Shown piece after piece: positions 1 through 8,720 of a stretch of 64,000 nucleotides of DNA. The notes beneath the pieces were generated by a model. The model was not told the DNA's origin. It saw only the letters and a program-made list of their open reading frames with translations, and ran no database searches. This DNA is from Propionispira raffinosivorans DSM 20765 (GTDB lineage Bacteria; Bacillota; Negativicutes; Selenomonadales; Selenomonadaceae), in the NCBI RefSeq assembly GCF_000381065.1, contig NZ_KB905843.1, positions 124,001 through 188,000 on the forward strand, in the 5' to 3' direction. Each line of letters begins with the position of its first letter. Positions within the stretch are counted from its first letter, which is position 1. The position numbers were made by a program, and so were the translations under genes.

Positions 1-2484
1 TTCTTTTAAAACATCTTTTTTCATACGCCGCAAAATAAACGGTGTAATATGTCGATTGAGATCCCGGAGAGCATGTTTGTCCTGATCACGGATTATCGGT
101 ATTTCAAATCGATTTTTAAATTCTTTATGTGATAACAAGTACCCTGGCATTAAAAAATCAAAAATAGACCACAATTCCGTCAAAGTGTTCTCAATTGGAG
201 TACCTGTAAGCGCAAAATATCCATGTGTTTTAAGCCGTTTGACTGCTTTTGCATTTTGCGTACCAGGATTTTTGATATGCTGCGCTTCATCAAGGAAACA
301 ATAACAAAAATCTAATTTCTCATATTCTTCAATATCTTTTTTTAACATATTATAAGTCGTAATTACGAGATCCGCACCTTGAATTGTCGCTAATTTTTCC
401 CGACGTTCACTTTTGCTTCCCGCCAATACAATGGCTTTTAATTCTGGGGCAAAGTGTTCGATTTCATCCAGCCAGTTGTACATGAGTGATGTCGGCGCCA
501 CAACCAGTGATGGACTTTTAGCATCATCACGCTGCGATAATAAAAAAGCAATGACTTGTAGTGTCTTGCCCAGCCCCATGTCATCCGCTAAAATGCCGCC
601 TAGTCCATATTTAGCTAGTGTTGCCAGCCAGCGGAAACCAACTTTTTGATAGTCACGCAATATTTTTTTCAGTGATTCTGGAACTTCAACATCAGCATCC
701 ATGGGATCTTTAAGATCGGTTACTAATTTTTTGAAGGCCTGATTGCGCTCTAAGCGAAAACCATGTTCCTCTTTAGCCAAACTATCTATATAGGCTGCTT
801 TGGCCAGCGGCATCCGAATAAACTCTGCTTTGCCTGCCTGAAGCCCTGTATTTTCAACAAAATCCGCTACACCAGCCAAAGCATCATCTTCCAAAGGAAT
901 AAATGTACCATCTTTTAACCGATGATAACGTTTTTTTAACCGATAAGATGAAATAATATCGAGAAGTTCATTTAAATTAAAGCCTTCATGATTGAGTGAT
1001 ACTTCCAGTAGATTATCCTGATTGACACTTACCCCTGCTGTCACTTTTTCGAGACGCTGAATCGGTTTTTTCTTAAGTGACTCCGAATAATAAATATCGG
1101 CTAATTCAGTAAGTTCGGGCAAAGCCTGCGTCAAAAAGTTATAACATTGTTCTTCTTCTTTTTGTACATATAATTCTTGTTCAGCTCGAAACTCAAACTG
1201 TTCAAAAAAACGTAAAATCTGCCCTTCTACTAACTGATCACGAATCAAAATCTTACGATTCATCGTTGAAATCTCCTGTGAACCAATGGCTGGATTAAAT
1301 GTCACATCACCATAACTAAACAGAATTTTTGCACCGATGCCAGCACCTGCATAATCGAGATAGATATCCGCACTGAGTGGCAGAATTTCAAAACGATTCA
1401 AGAAGGACGGCGCAACCTTCACATTTACAATTTTTTCAATTTCCGGCATGACATTACTAAAAAAATCCGGCATATATTTTTTATCTATTTTTATATGTTT
1501 GTCCTCTTTAAAACATTGAATGAGTGGTTTTATATAACGAGAAAATTCTTCATCCACCTTATGGATAACGGTATGATTATATAACAGATAGCGAAAATTT
1601 TTATCTAAATTGACAAGTTCATCCTGCCCCATCGATAGCTGCCCGCCTGCCGCCAAATCGTTTACCATCAGACGAATCTGCGGTCTTGACTCTTCAATTT
1701 TAATTCGAGTTGGCGCAAATTCATTGAGCCCAAACGAAAAAGCATGCTCTTCCATAATGGTGAAAAATTTCACCAAGTTGCTTGGTGACAATTTAAACCG
1801 TTTTTGATCAAATGTTTTGCTAATCCCTGAAGCAGCACTATATGGTGAGAGGCTTTTTTCATCTTCATAAGCCATGCGCAGCAGATCCCATAGCTCTTGC
1901 GATAGTGCATCAAATTTAATGCGATGCGGCCGCAGTGTCAATTCTTTGCCGAAGACAATTTCTTCTTCATATAACATGGATTTAACAAAATCCGCTACAT
2001 TGCGCATCACATATTGGCGAGTCCGACCAATTTTAAACTCCAGCCACACGGTCATTTCATTATATTGCTGCGTGCAACGGCATTCAGGGATTAAATGAAG
2101 TGGTTCCATATCAACCACTTCATTCGACTGAACTGCCTCTGCAAATAGAGAAAACAGTTTGCCTTTCGACTCCTGATGCATTCCCATATTTTGAAGTTGA
2201 TCCATAAATTGGAGTTTCTGCATTTCTTTGAGGACCGCTACAATATGTTTGCAAATACCATCATATAAATCATATGCCGGACAGCTGCAAGAGCAGGAAT
2301 GTACCGTATCTTGATCCGTTAAATGAACCGCTATTGAATAAATAGAATTTCCCCAAACTTCGGCCGTATAATGCCCATCCTTGTGAAGTTTCATTTTTTT
2401 TACTGCTTTATTCTTAAAATATCGGCAGCCACGCTGATAAACTGCTTCCGTTGCTCTTTTTTGGATTTCACTATCTTTGATCAT
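1..2484 (-). CDS. SNF2-family DEAD/DEAH helicase with SWIM zinc finger (3' end outside window)
   Basis: Read on the minus strand, the open frame runs from 2484 to the window edge without a stop (828 codons) and is cut before the second helicase half is complete. A SWIM zinc finger sits near residues 64-80 (CSCSCP then CKH). A long SNF2-associated region follows, then the ATPase core: Walker A DDMGLGKT (Lys about 640) and the DEAQ box (Asp about 732). The last residues in view are ILRRMKKDVL, typical of the start of the second RecA-like lobe. The start at 2484 is chosen because GAAAGGA lies about 11 bases upstream and the protein then begins like relatives; an in-frame ATG at 2514 has no ribosome-binding site. 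Such proteins are putative DNA-remodelling ATPases with poorly known roles. It is divergent from the heptosyltransferase gene. Confidence 0.9.
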   Translation of the reverse strand, partial: MIKDSEIQKRATEAVYQRGCRYFKNKAVKKMKLHKDGHYTAEVWGNSIYSIAVHLTDQDTVHSCSCSCPAYDLYDGICKHIVAVLKEMQKLQFMDQLQNMGMHQESKGKLFSLFAEAVQSNEVVDMEPLHLIPECRCTQQYNEMTVWLEFKIGRTRQYVMRNVADFVKSMLYEEEIVFGKELTLRPHRIKFDALSQELWDLLRMAYEDEKSLSPYSAASGISKTFDQKRFKLSPSNLVKFFTIMEEHAFSFGLNEFAPTRIKIEESRPQIRLMVNDLAAGGQLSMGQDELVNLDKNFRYLLYNHTVIHKVDEEFSRYIKPLIQCFKEDKHIKIDKKYMPDFFSNVMPEIEKIVNVKVAPSFLNRFEILPLSADIYLDYAGAGIGAKILFSYGDVTFNPAIGSQEISTMNRKILIRDQLVEGQILRFFEQFEFRAEQELYVQKEEEQCYNFLTQALPELTELADIYYSESLKKKPIQRLEKVTAGVSVNQDNLLEVSLNHEGFNLNELLDIISSYRLKKRYHRLKDGTFIPLEDDALAGVADFVENTGLQAGKAEFIRMPLAKAAYIDSLAKEEHGFRLERNQAFKKLVTDLKDPMDADVEVPESLKKILRDYQKVGFRWLATLAKYGLGGILADDMGLGKTLQVIAFLLSQRDDAKSPSLVVAPTSLMYNWLDEIEHFAPELKAIVLAGSKSERREKLATIQGADLVITTYNMLKKDIEEYEKLDFCYCFLDEAQHIKNPGTQNAKAVKRLKTHGYFALTGTPIENTLTELWSIFDFLMPGYLLSHKEFKNRFEIPIIRDQDKHALRDLNRHITPFILRRMKKDVLKE

Positions 2485-2625
2485 ACCTTTAAAAATCCTT
2501 TCGATTTTCTGCATTTATGTTCCAGCAAAAAAATAAGTCTTCCCTATATCATATCATTGCTTGAGAAATTTGTATTTCTCAAAATTCATATTTTAACACA
2601 AAGCCAATATTTTTATGATGTTTTT

Positions 2626-2654
2626 TTGCGATTTTAAGCATCTCATGCTACAAT
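2626..2654 (+). promoter_or_regulatory. sigma-A type promoter of the heptosyltransferase gene
   Basis: TTGCGA at 2626-2631 and TACAAT at 2649-2654 are separated by exactly 17 bases. The start codon at 2709 lies about 50 bases downstream. Confidence 0.65.
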
Positions 2655-2708
2655 AACAATTATATTTTTACTGTGACGGAACAAAATAATAAGAAAGCAT
2701 GGTTTATT

Positions 2709-3755
2709 ATGTTTAATAACACAAAATTCTTAATTGTACGTTTAAGTTCCATTGGAGATGTTCTGCATGCAACACCAGTTGCCCGTACACTGAAAGAAAA
2801 CTATCCAAACTGTCATATAACATGGATTGTAAGCCAAACAGCTGCTGAATTATTAAAACACAATCCCGATATTGATGAACTCTTCATCTGGTCTAGAGAA
2901 GAGTTTGAAAAAGCTGCCATTCATCTTAATATCAGCAAAGTCATTCAGTCATGGCAAGCACTAAAAATTTTTTTTAAGCAACATCATTTTGATATCGTTC
3001 TTGATATCCACGGACTCTTTATGTCGGGTATTATAACCAGGTTAAGCCAATCAAAACGACGTATCGGCATGGCGGGAACACGTGAACTCAACCGTTTTTT
3101 TATGACCGAATTGGCACCTGCCATTGACAGTCCTCATATGATCAAACGCTATCTTTCCGTACTGCAGCAGCTTGGCATTGAAACCACCGATTATCACCTA
3201 ACATTACCCCTGCCAAATCAGTTTGATACTTTCGTAAAAGATTTTTTTACTAGATATAAAATAAATCCTCTGAAAAAAATACTCATGATAAATCCACGTA
3301 CAAGCTGGCCCAATAAAAATTGGGGTAACCAGCATTTTGCGAGCTGCATTGATTTGCTTGATCCTGAAATTCAACTGCTTATCTCCGGCGGTCCCTCAGA
3401 TAAAAAGGATGCAGCTGAAATCATGACCTTAACGAACAAGCAGGTTATAAATATTGCCGGAAAAACGTCACTCATGGAAATGGCCGCACTTTTGAAACAT
3501 ATAGATCTTCTATTAACCGGTGATACCGGAGCGCTGCATATAGCCACCGCGGTCATGACACCCACGATCAGTCTCTGGGGACCGACACGACCTGAACAAT
3601 ATGGCCCATTGGTCAAAGGACATACATTCATTTGCAGCGACAATGAATGTCGAAATTGTAACAAAACAAAGTGTCGTTATAAAACCAATGCCTGCATGAA
3701 CCAAATTGAACCAGCATCTGTAGCAAAAAAAATTCATGACCTCTTAACTTTATGA
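2709..3755 (+). CDS. Glycosyltransferase family 9 (ADP-heptose:LPS heptosyltransferase type)
   Basis: The 348-aa protein opens with FLIVRLSSIGDVLHATPVA, the N-terminal signature of family 9 heptosyltransferases, and carries the C-terminal signature LLTGDTGALHIATA followed by SLWGPTRPEQYGP. Members transfer L-glycero-D-manno-heptose from ADP-heptose to the LPS inner core at the cytoplasmic face of the inner membrane, so the gene argues for an outer membrane in this organism. The frame is open from a GTG at 2673, but the ATG at 2709 starts exactly where relatives start. The C-terminus holds several cysteines (CSDNECRNCNKTKC), seen in some members. Whether it is WaaC, WaaF or another core transferase cannot be decided. 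The receiver-like gene follows closely. Confidence 0.9.
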   Translation: MFNNTKFLIVRLSSIGDVLHATPVARTLKENYPNCHITWIVSQTAAELLKHNPDIDELFIWSREEFEKAAIHLNISKVIQSWQALKIFFKQHHFDIVLDIHGLFMSGIITRLSQSKRRIGMAGTRELNRFFMTELAPAIDSPHMIKRYLSVLQQLGIETTDYHLTLPLPNQFDTFVKDFFTRYKINPLKKILMINPRTSWPNKNWGNQHFASCIDLLDPEIQLLISGGPSDKKDAAEIMTLTNKQVINIAGKTSLMEMAALLKHIDLLLTGDTGALHIATAVMTPTISLWGPTRPEQYGPLVKGHTFICSDNECRNCNKTKCRYKTNACMNQIEPASVAKKIHDLLTL

Positions 3756-3817
3756 CGTTTTTCATCGATATTCTATTATATAATGATAGTTGTGTAATGG
3801 AAAGGCAGGTTTCATCT

Positions 3818-4192
3818 ATGCCAGAACAAACAAGAGACAAAATAGTAATTATTGATAATAATTTTGATAATCTTGATATGGTTTGCTGCGCTTTATTTGA
3901 TGTTTATGACTTATACCCTATTTCGGATGATTTTACCTCGACGGCATATCTAGAAGTATTTTTACCAGATTTAATTATCTTAAATACGGATCTCATTTAT
4001 TCTGAAAATTTTTCTTTCGCTCAATTTCGCAGCCATCCGCTCATTAAGAATATTCCCTTTTTACTAATTACACCTTCTGGTCCTCCGCCCGAAGGCTTGC
4101 AGAGCTTATCAAGTCAGCTGCTTTACCCTTATACACTCGATTCTTTACAACAGGCCATTAAAACAAAAATCATACATTATAAAAAGGAGTAA
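3818..4192 (+). CDS. Degenerate response-regulator receiver-domain protein
   Basis: A single-domain 124-aa protein follows the CheY fold pattern: a first beta strand KIVIIDNN, PDLIILNTDL in the phosphorylation-site position, PFLLITP in the switch-threonine strand and LLYPYT where KPF is expected. Against the consensus, the second N-terminal acidic residue is Asn, the phospho-acceptor Asp is Asn56 and the conserved Lys is Tyr. It is therefore unlikely to be phosphorylated in the usual way and looks like a pseudo-receiver, probably a protein-binding module. The start at 3818 is supported by GGCAGG about 8 bases upstream; longer in-frame starts at 3752 and 3797 would overlap or abut the previous gene. 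The next gene begins 6 bases after its stop, so the two are probably co-translated. No output domain is present. Confidence 0.7.
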   Translation: MPEQTRDKIVIIDNNFDNLDMVCCALFDVYDLYPISDDFTSTAYLEVFLPDLIILNTDLIYSENFSFAQFRSHPLIKNIPFLLITPSGPPPEGLQSLSSQLLYPYTLDSLQQAIKTKIIHYKKE

Positions 4193-4198
4193 TTAAAC

Positions 4199-4612
4199 AT
4201 GAGCGAAAATATTGATGTCAGTATTCCCCACGGTATACAGCAAGATATAAAAATAGAACTAATGGATATGATTCATAATTGTGAAGATCCCTTTCAAATC
4301 ATTATCCATGTTGCCAAATACTTAGAAAGAACTTCAGCTGAGGGCGGTTATGCCCAAATCGTCAAAGATAATATTCGCTCAATTTATGGCATTGGTCTGG
4401 GCGAACCAAAACTTTTAGAAAACGAACTCCATGATATTATTGAGCGTGGGAAAAAACTAAAACAAGCATATGAAAGTGACATTGAATCAGAAGAAGTAAA
4501 AAAACGTATCGAATTTGCCATCATTGCGCACCGCAAACGGGCCGAGCAATTACAGCTGATGATCCGCTCCGAAAAAGCAGATCGAATCGAAGAAGAAAAA
4601 AAAAGTTTTTAA
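4199..4612 (+). CDS. Hypothetical 137-aa helical protein
   Basis: I do not recognise this protein. It has a strong ribosome-binding site (AAAAAGGAG, 10 bases before the ATG) that overlaps the end of the receiver-like gene, so it is a real gene in the same transcript. The sequence is charged and predicted largely helical: an N-terminal segment with an IQQDIKIELMDMIHN helix, a central GGYAQIVKDNIRSIYGIG stretch, and a C-terminal amphipathic, probably coiled-coil region rich in Glu, Lys and Arg ending EEEKKSF. It has no signal peptide, membrane segment or cysteine motif. Its tight coupling to the pseudo-receiver suggests the two proteins act together, possibly as partners. It is followed by a strong terminator. 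Confidence 0.75.
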   Translation: MSENIDVSIPHGIQQDIKIELMDMIHNCEDPFQIIIHVAKYLERTSAEGGYAQIVKDNIRSIYGIGLGEPKLLENELHDIIERGKKLKQAYESDIESEEVKKRIEFAIIAHRKRAEQLQLMIRSEKADRIEEEKKSF

Positions 4613-4617
4613 CCAAA

Positions 4618-4657
4618 AACACCCCTGAGACGCTTGAGCGTGACAGGGGTGTTTTTT
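4618..4657. terminator. Bidirectional rho-independent terminator
   Basis: A 10-bp stem (AACACCCCTG / CAGGGGTGTT) encloses a second small hairpin (ACGCT/AGCGT) and has a T run on the plus strand and an A run on the other side. It separates the converging 137-aa gene and kdpE. Confidence 0.9.
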
Positions 4658-5357
4658 AGCCCATAAAACGATATCCGACTCCGGTTTCCGTAAGAATATA
4701 ATGCGGCTGTGTAGGATTTGATTCTATTTTGCGCCTGATTTGACCTATATAAACACGAATATAATGCGTGTCTTCATTGTATTCGCTGCCCCAGACTGCT
4801 TTTAACAATTGCTTATGGGTTAATACACGGCCTGCATTTTGGGCCATGATTTTTACAATATCATATTCTGTGGGTGTCAATTTGATCTCACGATCAAGGA
4901 TGGTTACTTTCCGTTTGGCAAAGTCAATCTTTAAGTCACCACATTGGATGACCGATTCCTCTGCATCGGCATCGGTGATGCTTCGCCGCAAGCAGACACG
5001 CAGTCTGGCTAATAGTTCACCTGTACTAAATGGCTTGGTTACATAATCATCAGCACCTAAATCCAGTGCTTCAATTTTCTCTTGTTCTTCGTCACGAGCC
5101 GTCAATACAATAATTGGCACTTTTGACCATTCGCGAATTTCTTTGACAACAACTTTACCGTCTATATCCGGCAGACCCAAGTCAACAATCAATAGATCTG
5201 GTTTAAACATGGTAGCTCTGACAATACCATCTCGACCATTTTTTTCTTCCTCTACTTCATAGCCATGCGCACTTAATACGACACGCAATAATTTTCGAAT
5301 CTGTGCCTCATCATCAATAACCAGAATTCGTGTTCCCGCGGTTGTCACATTGATCAC
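4656..5357 (-). CDS. kdpE: KdpE, OmpR-family response regulator
   Basis: The 233-aa protein has an N-terminal receiver with all key residues: acidic pair D15/D16, phospho-acceptor D59 in LLIVDLGLPDIDG, T86 and K108 in YVTKPF. A C-terminal OmpR/PhoB winged helix covers roughly residues 135-233 (KLTPTEYDIVKIMAQNAGRVLTH). With KdpD it forms the two-component system that switches on kdpFABC at low potassium or osmotic upshift. It lies 32 bases downstream of kdpD on the same strand and is the last gene of the operon. The start is a GTG at 5357; a second GTG three codons later is an alternative. Gene order and KdpD adjacency make the assignment firm. Confidence 0.95.
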   Translation of the reverse strand: MINVTTAGTRILVIDDEAQIRKLLRVVLSAHGYEVEEEKNGRDGIVRATMFKPDLLIVDLGLPDIDGKVVVKEIREWSKVPIIVLTARDEEQEKIEALDLGADDYVTKPFSTGELLARLRVCLRRSITDADAEESVIQCGDLKIDFAKRKVTILDREIKLTPTEYDIVKIMAQNAGRVLTHKQLLKAVWGSEYNEDTHYIRVYIGQIRRKIESNPTQPHYILTETGVGYRFMG

Positions 5358-5389
5358 CTGCTGCCTGTTTTTAACCTAATTATAGCAAA

Positions 5390-8089
5390 TTAATCGCTGC
5401 TTTTTTTGTTTTTATCTGGCAGAGGAAGTGTAAATACGATCATCGCCCCGCCCAAGCTGCGATTTACTGCTGTTATTTTCCCTTTATGTGCTTCAATGAT
5501 ACCCTTACAAATAGACAGTCCAAGTCCCGTCCCCGTGACTTTTTTAGGTTGTTTGACCCTATAAAACTTATGAAAAACATTCTCCAAATCTTCTATGGGA
5601 ATCCCAACCCCCTGATCCATTATGGCGATTTCAATTGCTCCTTGTATTTTTTTTACCCGAATGACAATTTCAGTCTGTTTCTGAGAATATTTAATTGCAT
5701 TATCAAGCAAATTCACTAAAACCTGTTCAATTAAAACACAATCTCCTTGCACAAAAGGCAAATTTGGTTCAACATCAACCGTCACCTTATGATTTTTCAA
5801 GAGATCTCCCAGCCGCCGTAAAGTTGTGCCAATGATATCTTCCATATCACACCAATCCGATTTTAGCTTCATCATCCCGCTTTCCATACGTGCGGTATCC
5901 AATAAATTGCCAATCAGGCGTTCCATACGAAACGAGCTGTCTTTTATGTTGGACAATAATTCAATTCTATCTTGTTGATTATAAACGGAATCCGCTTCCA
6001 GCAGTGTTGTCACACAGCCCAAAATAGCCGATAGCGGGGTTTTTAATTCATGTGAAATAGAATTAAATAAAGCCGTACGCAATTTATCAGCTTCCAGAAG
6101 CAAATCCGTTCGACGAGCTTTTTCAGCCAAATCCACCCGTTCCATCGCAACAGCCGCCAGCCTCACCCAGGCATCAATCAGTCGCCGTTCACTTGGTATC
6201 AATTTTTGCTGTGCCAAATCTATACCAAGTACACCAAATACTGTTTCCTGACTATAAATAGGCACATACATATATTTCCCGCCGGGCAGAGTATCCGTAC
6301 TGCAGCCAGCAGCTTGTTTATTTTTATACACCCAGGCGGCAACAGCTGACTCGGACTCATGCAGGGTTATCTGGCGAAGCGTTTCATTAACAGTCCCCGT
6401 TTGCGGATCATACTGCATTTGCCTACTGATATTTCCTTTATCGTCTGGCAGCAAAAGCAAGATTTTTCGTTCAATCGTTTCCCCCGCTTGTCTGACCAAA
6501 CTTTTTGCAATCGCTTCCAGATTGACGACTGCCACAATATCACGACTAAATTCATAAACGGCCCGTGTACTTTTTTCTTGCTGCCGGGCCTGTTTACTTT
6601 CTTTGCGCAATTCATCTGTTCTGCCACCGATCAAAGCCGATAACAGCAAAAAGATCACAAAACTCCATATATAACGTACATCTCCCACTGAAAAAGTCAT
6701 AATCGGTTCGATAAAATAAAAATCCAAAGCCAAAATTCCAACAATTGCACTCAAATACGATGCCCATTTCCCCCACCACAAAGCACTAAATAAAACAGGC
6801 AGAATATATAAAAACGCAATATTTAAAATTTCGAGCTGCTCTTTAAGCCACCAACCAAATGCGGTAATAAAAACAACCATGCTAAGGCTCAAGCATACCT
6901 GACGGTAACTAAGTGCCACCGAGTTCGGGGTGAAATCGGTAACTCTGACATTTTTTGTATCCTTCGTTCCGGGAATGACATACACATTGATATCCCCGCT
7001 GCGCCGAATAATATTGTCTACAATAGAGCCGCGAAACAGTTCCAGAAGTTTACTATGATTTGGCTTGCCAACAACAATCGCCGTAACATTTTGTTTACGA
7101 GCAATCAGCAGCATTTCATCGACTAGGTTTTGCCCTACTACCGTTAAAGTTTTAGCCCCCAAATCTTCAGCCAGCCGCATATTTTTGGCAATACGATCTC
7201 GTTCCTTATCGCCAATGGGAAAATCCATTTTTTCGGCTTCAATATGTACAGCCAAAAGTTCGGAACGCAGGCCGGTTGCCAGACGGTTCGCCGCGCGAAT
7301 CAGCTGCGCCGAAAAAGGACTGCCGCTAATGCAGACCATAACTCTTCCAGCAGCCGGCCACGGTCCTTCAATATGGTGATCCTGCATATATTCTGCTAAA
7401 TCTTTATCAACCCGCTGAGCGGTAAATCTAAGCGCCAGCTCACGCAGCGCACTGATATTACCTTGGCGAAAAAAATTCTTCAAAGCCTGTTTGGCTTGTT
7501 CCGGTATATAAATTTTTCCGTCGCGCAGCCGCTGCATCAAGTTTTCTGGTGCAATATCAATTAATTGAACCGTATCTGCTTCTTCCAGAACATAGTCTGG
7601 CACAGTCTCTTTCACAATAATACCCGTAATTTGTGCTACAACATCATTGAGACTTTCTATATGCTGGATATTAACAGTCGTATAAACATTGATACCGGCC
7701 TCTAATAATTCTTCCACATCCTGATATCGTCTTACATGTCTTGAGCCAAAAACATTCGTATGTGCCAGTTCATCGACCAAAACAATTTCCGGTTTCAATG
7801 TTAAAATTGCATCTATATCCATTTCAAAAAGATCATTTTCATGATAACGAACGGATAACGGGGCTACTTTAAAAAGCCCCGTTACCAGTTTTTCAGTTTC
7901 AGCTCGACCATGTGTTTCAATCCAGCCAATCACAATATTTTTTCCTTCACGTTGTTGATCATGAGCCGACTTTAGCATGGTGAAAGTTTTGCCAACCCCA
8001 GCCATGGAACCTAAAAACACCGTCAATTTTCCCCGTGTCTCTTTATGCAGTTTTTTTAATAACACTTCAGGATTCGGGCGGTTGTCCAT
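5390..8089 (-). CDS. kdpD: KdpD, potassium/turgor sensor histidine kinase
   Basis: The 899-aa protein has full KdpD architecture. The N-terminal KdpD domain has Walker A GSMAGVGKT (residues 27-35). A USP-like domain follows around residues 250-370. Four closely spaced membrane helices lie around residues 395-500, then a GAF-like region, HisKA with ISHELKTP (phospho-His about 680) and a HATPase domain with DNAIKYS and GTGLGLSICKGII. It senses low potassium or envelope stress and phosphorylates KdpE. The frame is open to an ATG at 8137, but the ATG at 8089 has AGGGAGGAAAG immediately upstream and avoids overlap with kdpC, so it is taken as the start. It lies between kdpC and kdpE. Confidence 0.95.
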   Translation of the reverse strand: MDNRPNPEVLLKKLHKETRGKLTVFLGSMAGVGKTFTMLKSAHDQQREGKNIVIGWIETHGRAETEKLVTGLFKVAPLSVRYHENDLFEMDIDAILTLKPEIVLVDELAHTNVFGSRHVRRYQDVEELLEAGINVYTTVNIQHIESLNDVVAQITGIIVKETVPDYVLEEADTVQLIDIAPENLMQRLRDGKIYIPEQAKQALKNFFRQGNISALRELALRFTAQRVDKDLAEYMQDHHIEGPWPAAGRVMVCISGSPFSAQLIRAANRLATGLRSELLAVHIEAEKMDFPIGDKERDRIAKNMRLAEDLGAKTLTVVGQNLVDEMLLIARKQNVTAIVVGKPNHSKLLELFRGSIVDNIIRRSGDINVYVIPGTKDTKNVRVTDFTPNSVALSYRQVCLSLSMVVFITAFGWWLKEQLEILNIAFLYILPVLFSALWWGKWASYLSAIVGILALDFYFIEPIMTFSVGDVRYIWSFVIFLLLSALIGGRTDELRKESKQARQQEKSTRAVYEFSRDIVAVVNLEAIAKSLVRQAGETIERKILLLLPDDKGNISRQMQYDPQTGTVNETLRQITLHESESAVAAWVYKNKQAAGCSTDTLPGGKYMYVPIYSQETVFGVLGIDLAQQKLIPSERRLIDAWVRLAAVAMERVDLAEKARRTDLLLEADKLRTALFNSISHELKTPLSAILGCVTTLLEADSVYNQQDRIELLSNIKDSSFRMERLIGNLLDTARMESGMMKLKSDWCDMEDIIGTTLRRLGDLLKNHKVTVDVEPNLPFVQGDCVLIEQVLVNLLDNAIKYSQKQTEIVIRVKKIQGAIEIAIMDQGVGIPIEDLENVFHKFYRVKQPKKVTGTGLGLSICKGIIEAHKGKITAVNRSLGGAMIVFTLPLPDKNKKSSD

Positions 8090-8120
8090 TTTCTTTCCTC
8101 CCTGTTTTATAACGCGTATT

Positions 8121-8699
8121 TCACAAAGGCATTGCATCCAGCGCTAAATTAAGCTGCAATACATTCACTCTCTTATCTCCTAAAAATCCTAACTGCGGAT
8201 TTTCGATATTTTTTTCGACCAGAGCAGACACCTGATTTTCAGCCAAACCTCTGGCTTTCGCTATGCGTGTAATTTGCAGTTTAGCGGCCGCCGGTGAAAT
8301 ATGCGGATCAAGTCCACTGCCGGATGCCATAACCAAATCACTTGGAACCATCGCCGTTTGTGATAAATCATTATCCTGGCGTACCTGATCAGCCCTTTCG
8401 GCAACACTTTTCATCAATTTTTCACTCGTTGGGCCTAAATTTGAACCAGCAGAACTGGCCGCATCATACCCATCATCACCAGCAGCCGATGGACGCCCAT
8501 TAAAATATGCATCGCTTGCAAATGTCTGTCCAATCAGCTCTGAACCAACTACCTGCCCATCTTTCGTTATTAGCGAGCCATTGGCCTGTGACGAGAAAAG
8601 CAGTTGTGCAAACCCCGTCATACTTAAAGGATAAAGAACGCCTAAGACTAAGGTTAAAACCAAAAGCATTCGAATTGCAGTACTAATTTCTTTCAACAT
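8121..8699 (-). CDS. kdpC: KdpC, potassium-transporting ATPase subunit C
   Basis: The 192-aa protein has one N-terminal membrane helix (about residues 11-33, LLVLTLVLGVLYPLSMTGF) and an extracytoplasmic domain with the family signatures YFNGRPSAAG, SGSGLDPHISPAAA and NVLQLNLALD. KdpC stabilises the KdpFABC complex and helps ATP binding to KdpB. An AAGGAG site lies 11 bases before the ATG. The gene is 21 bases downstream of kdpB and 31 bases upstream of kdpD, in the standard order. Confidence 0.96.
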   Translation of the reverse strand: MLKEISTAIRMLLVLTLVLGVLYPLSMTGFAQLLFSSQANGSLITKDGQVVGSELIGQTFASDAYFNGRPSAAGDDGYDAASSAGSNLGPTSEKLMKSVAERADQVRQDNDLSQTAMVPSDLVMASGSGLDPHISPAAAKLQITRIAKARGLAENQVSALVEKNIENPQLGFLGDKRVNVLQLNLALDAMPL

Positions 8700-8720
8700 T
8701 TATCTTCCAACTCCTTTTTA

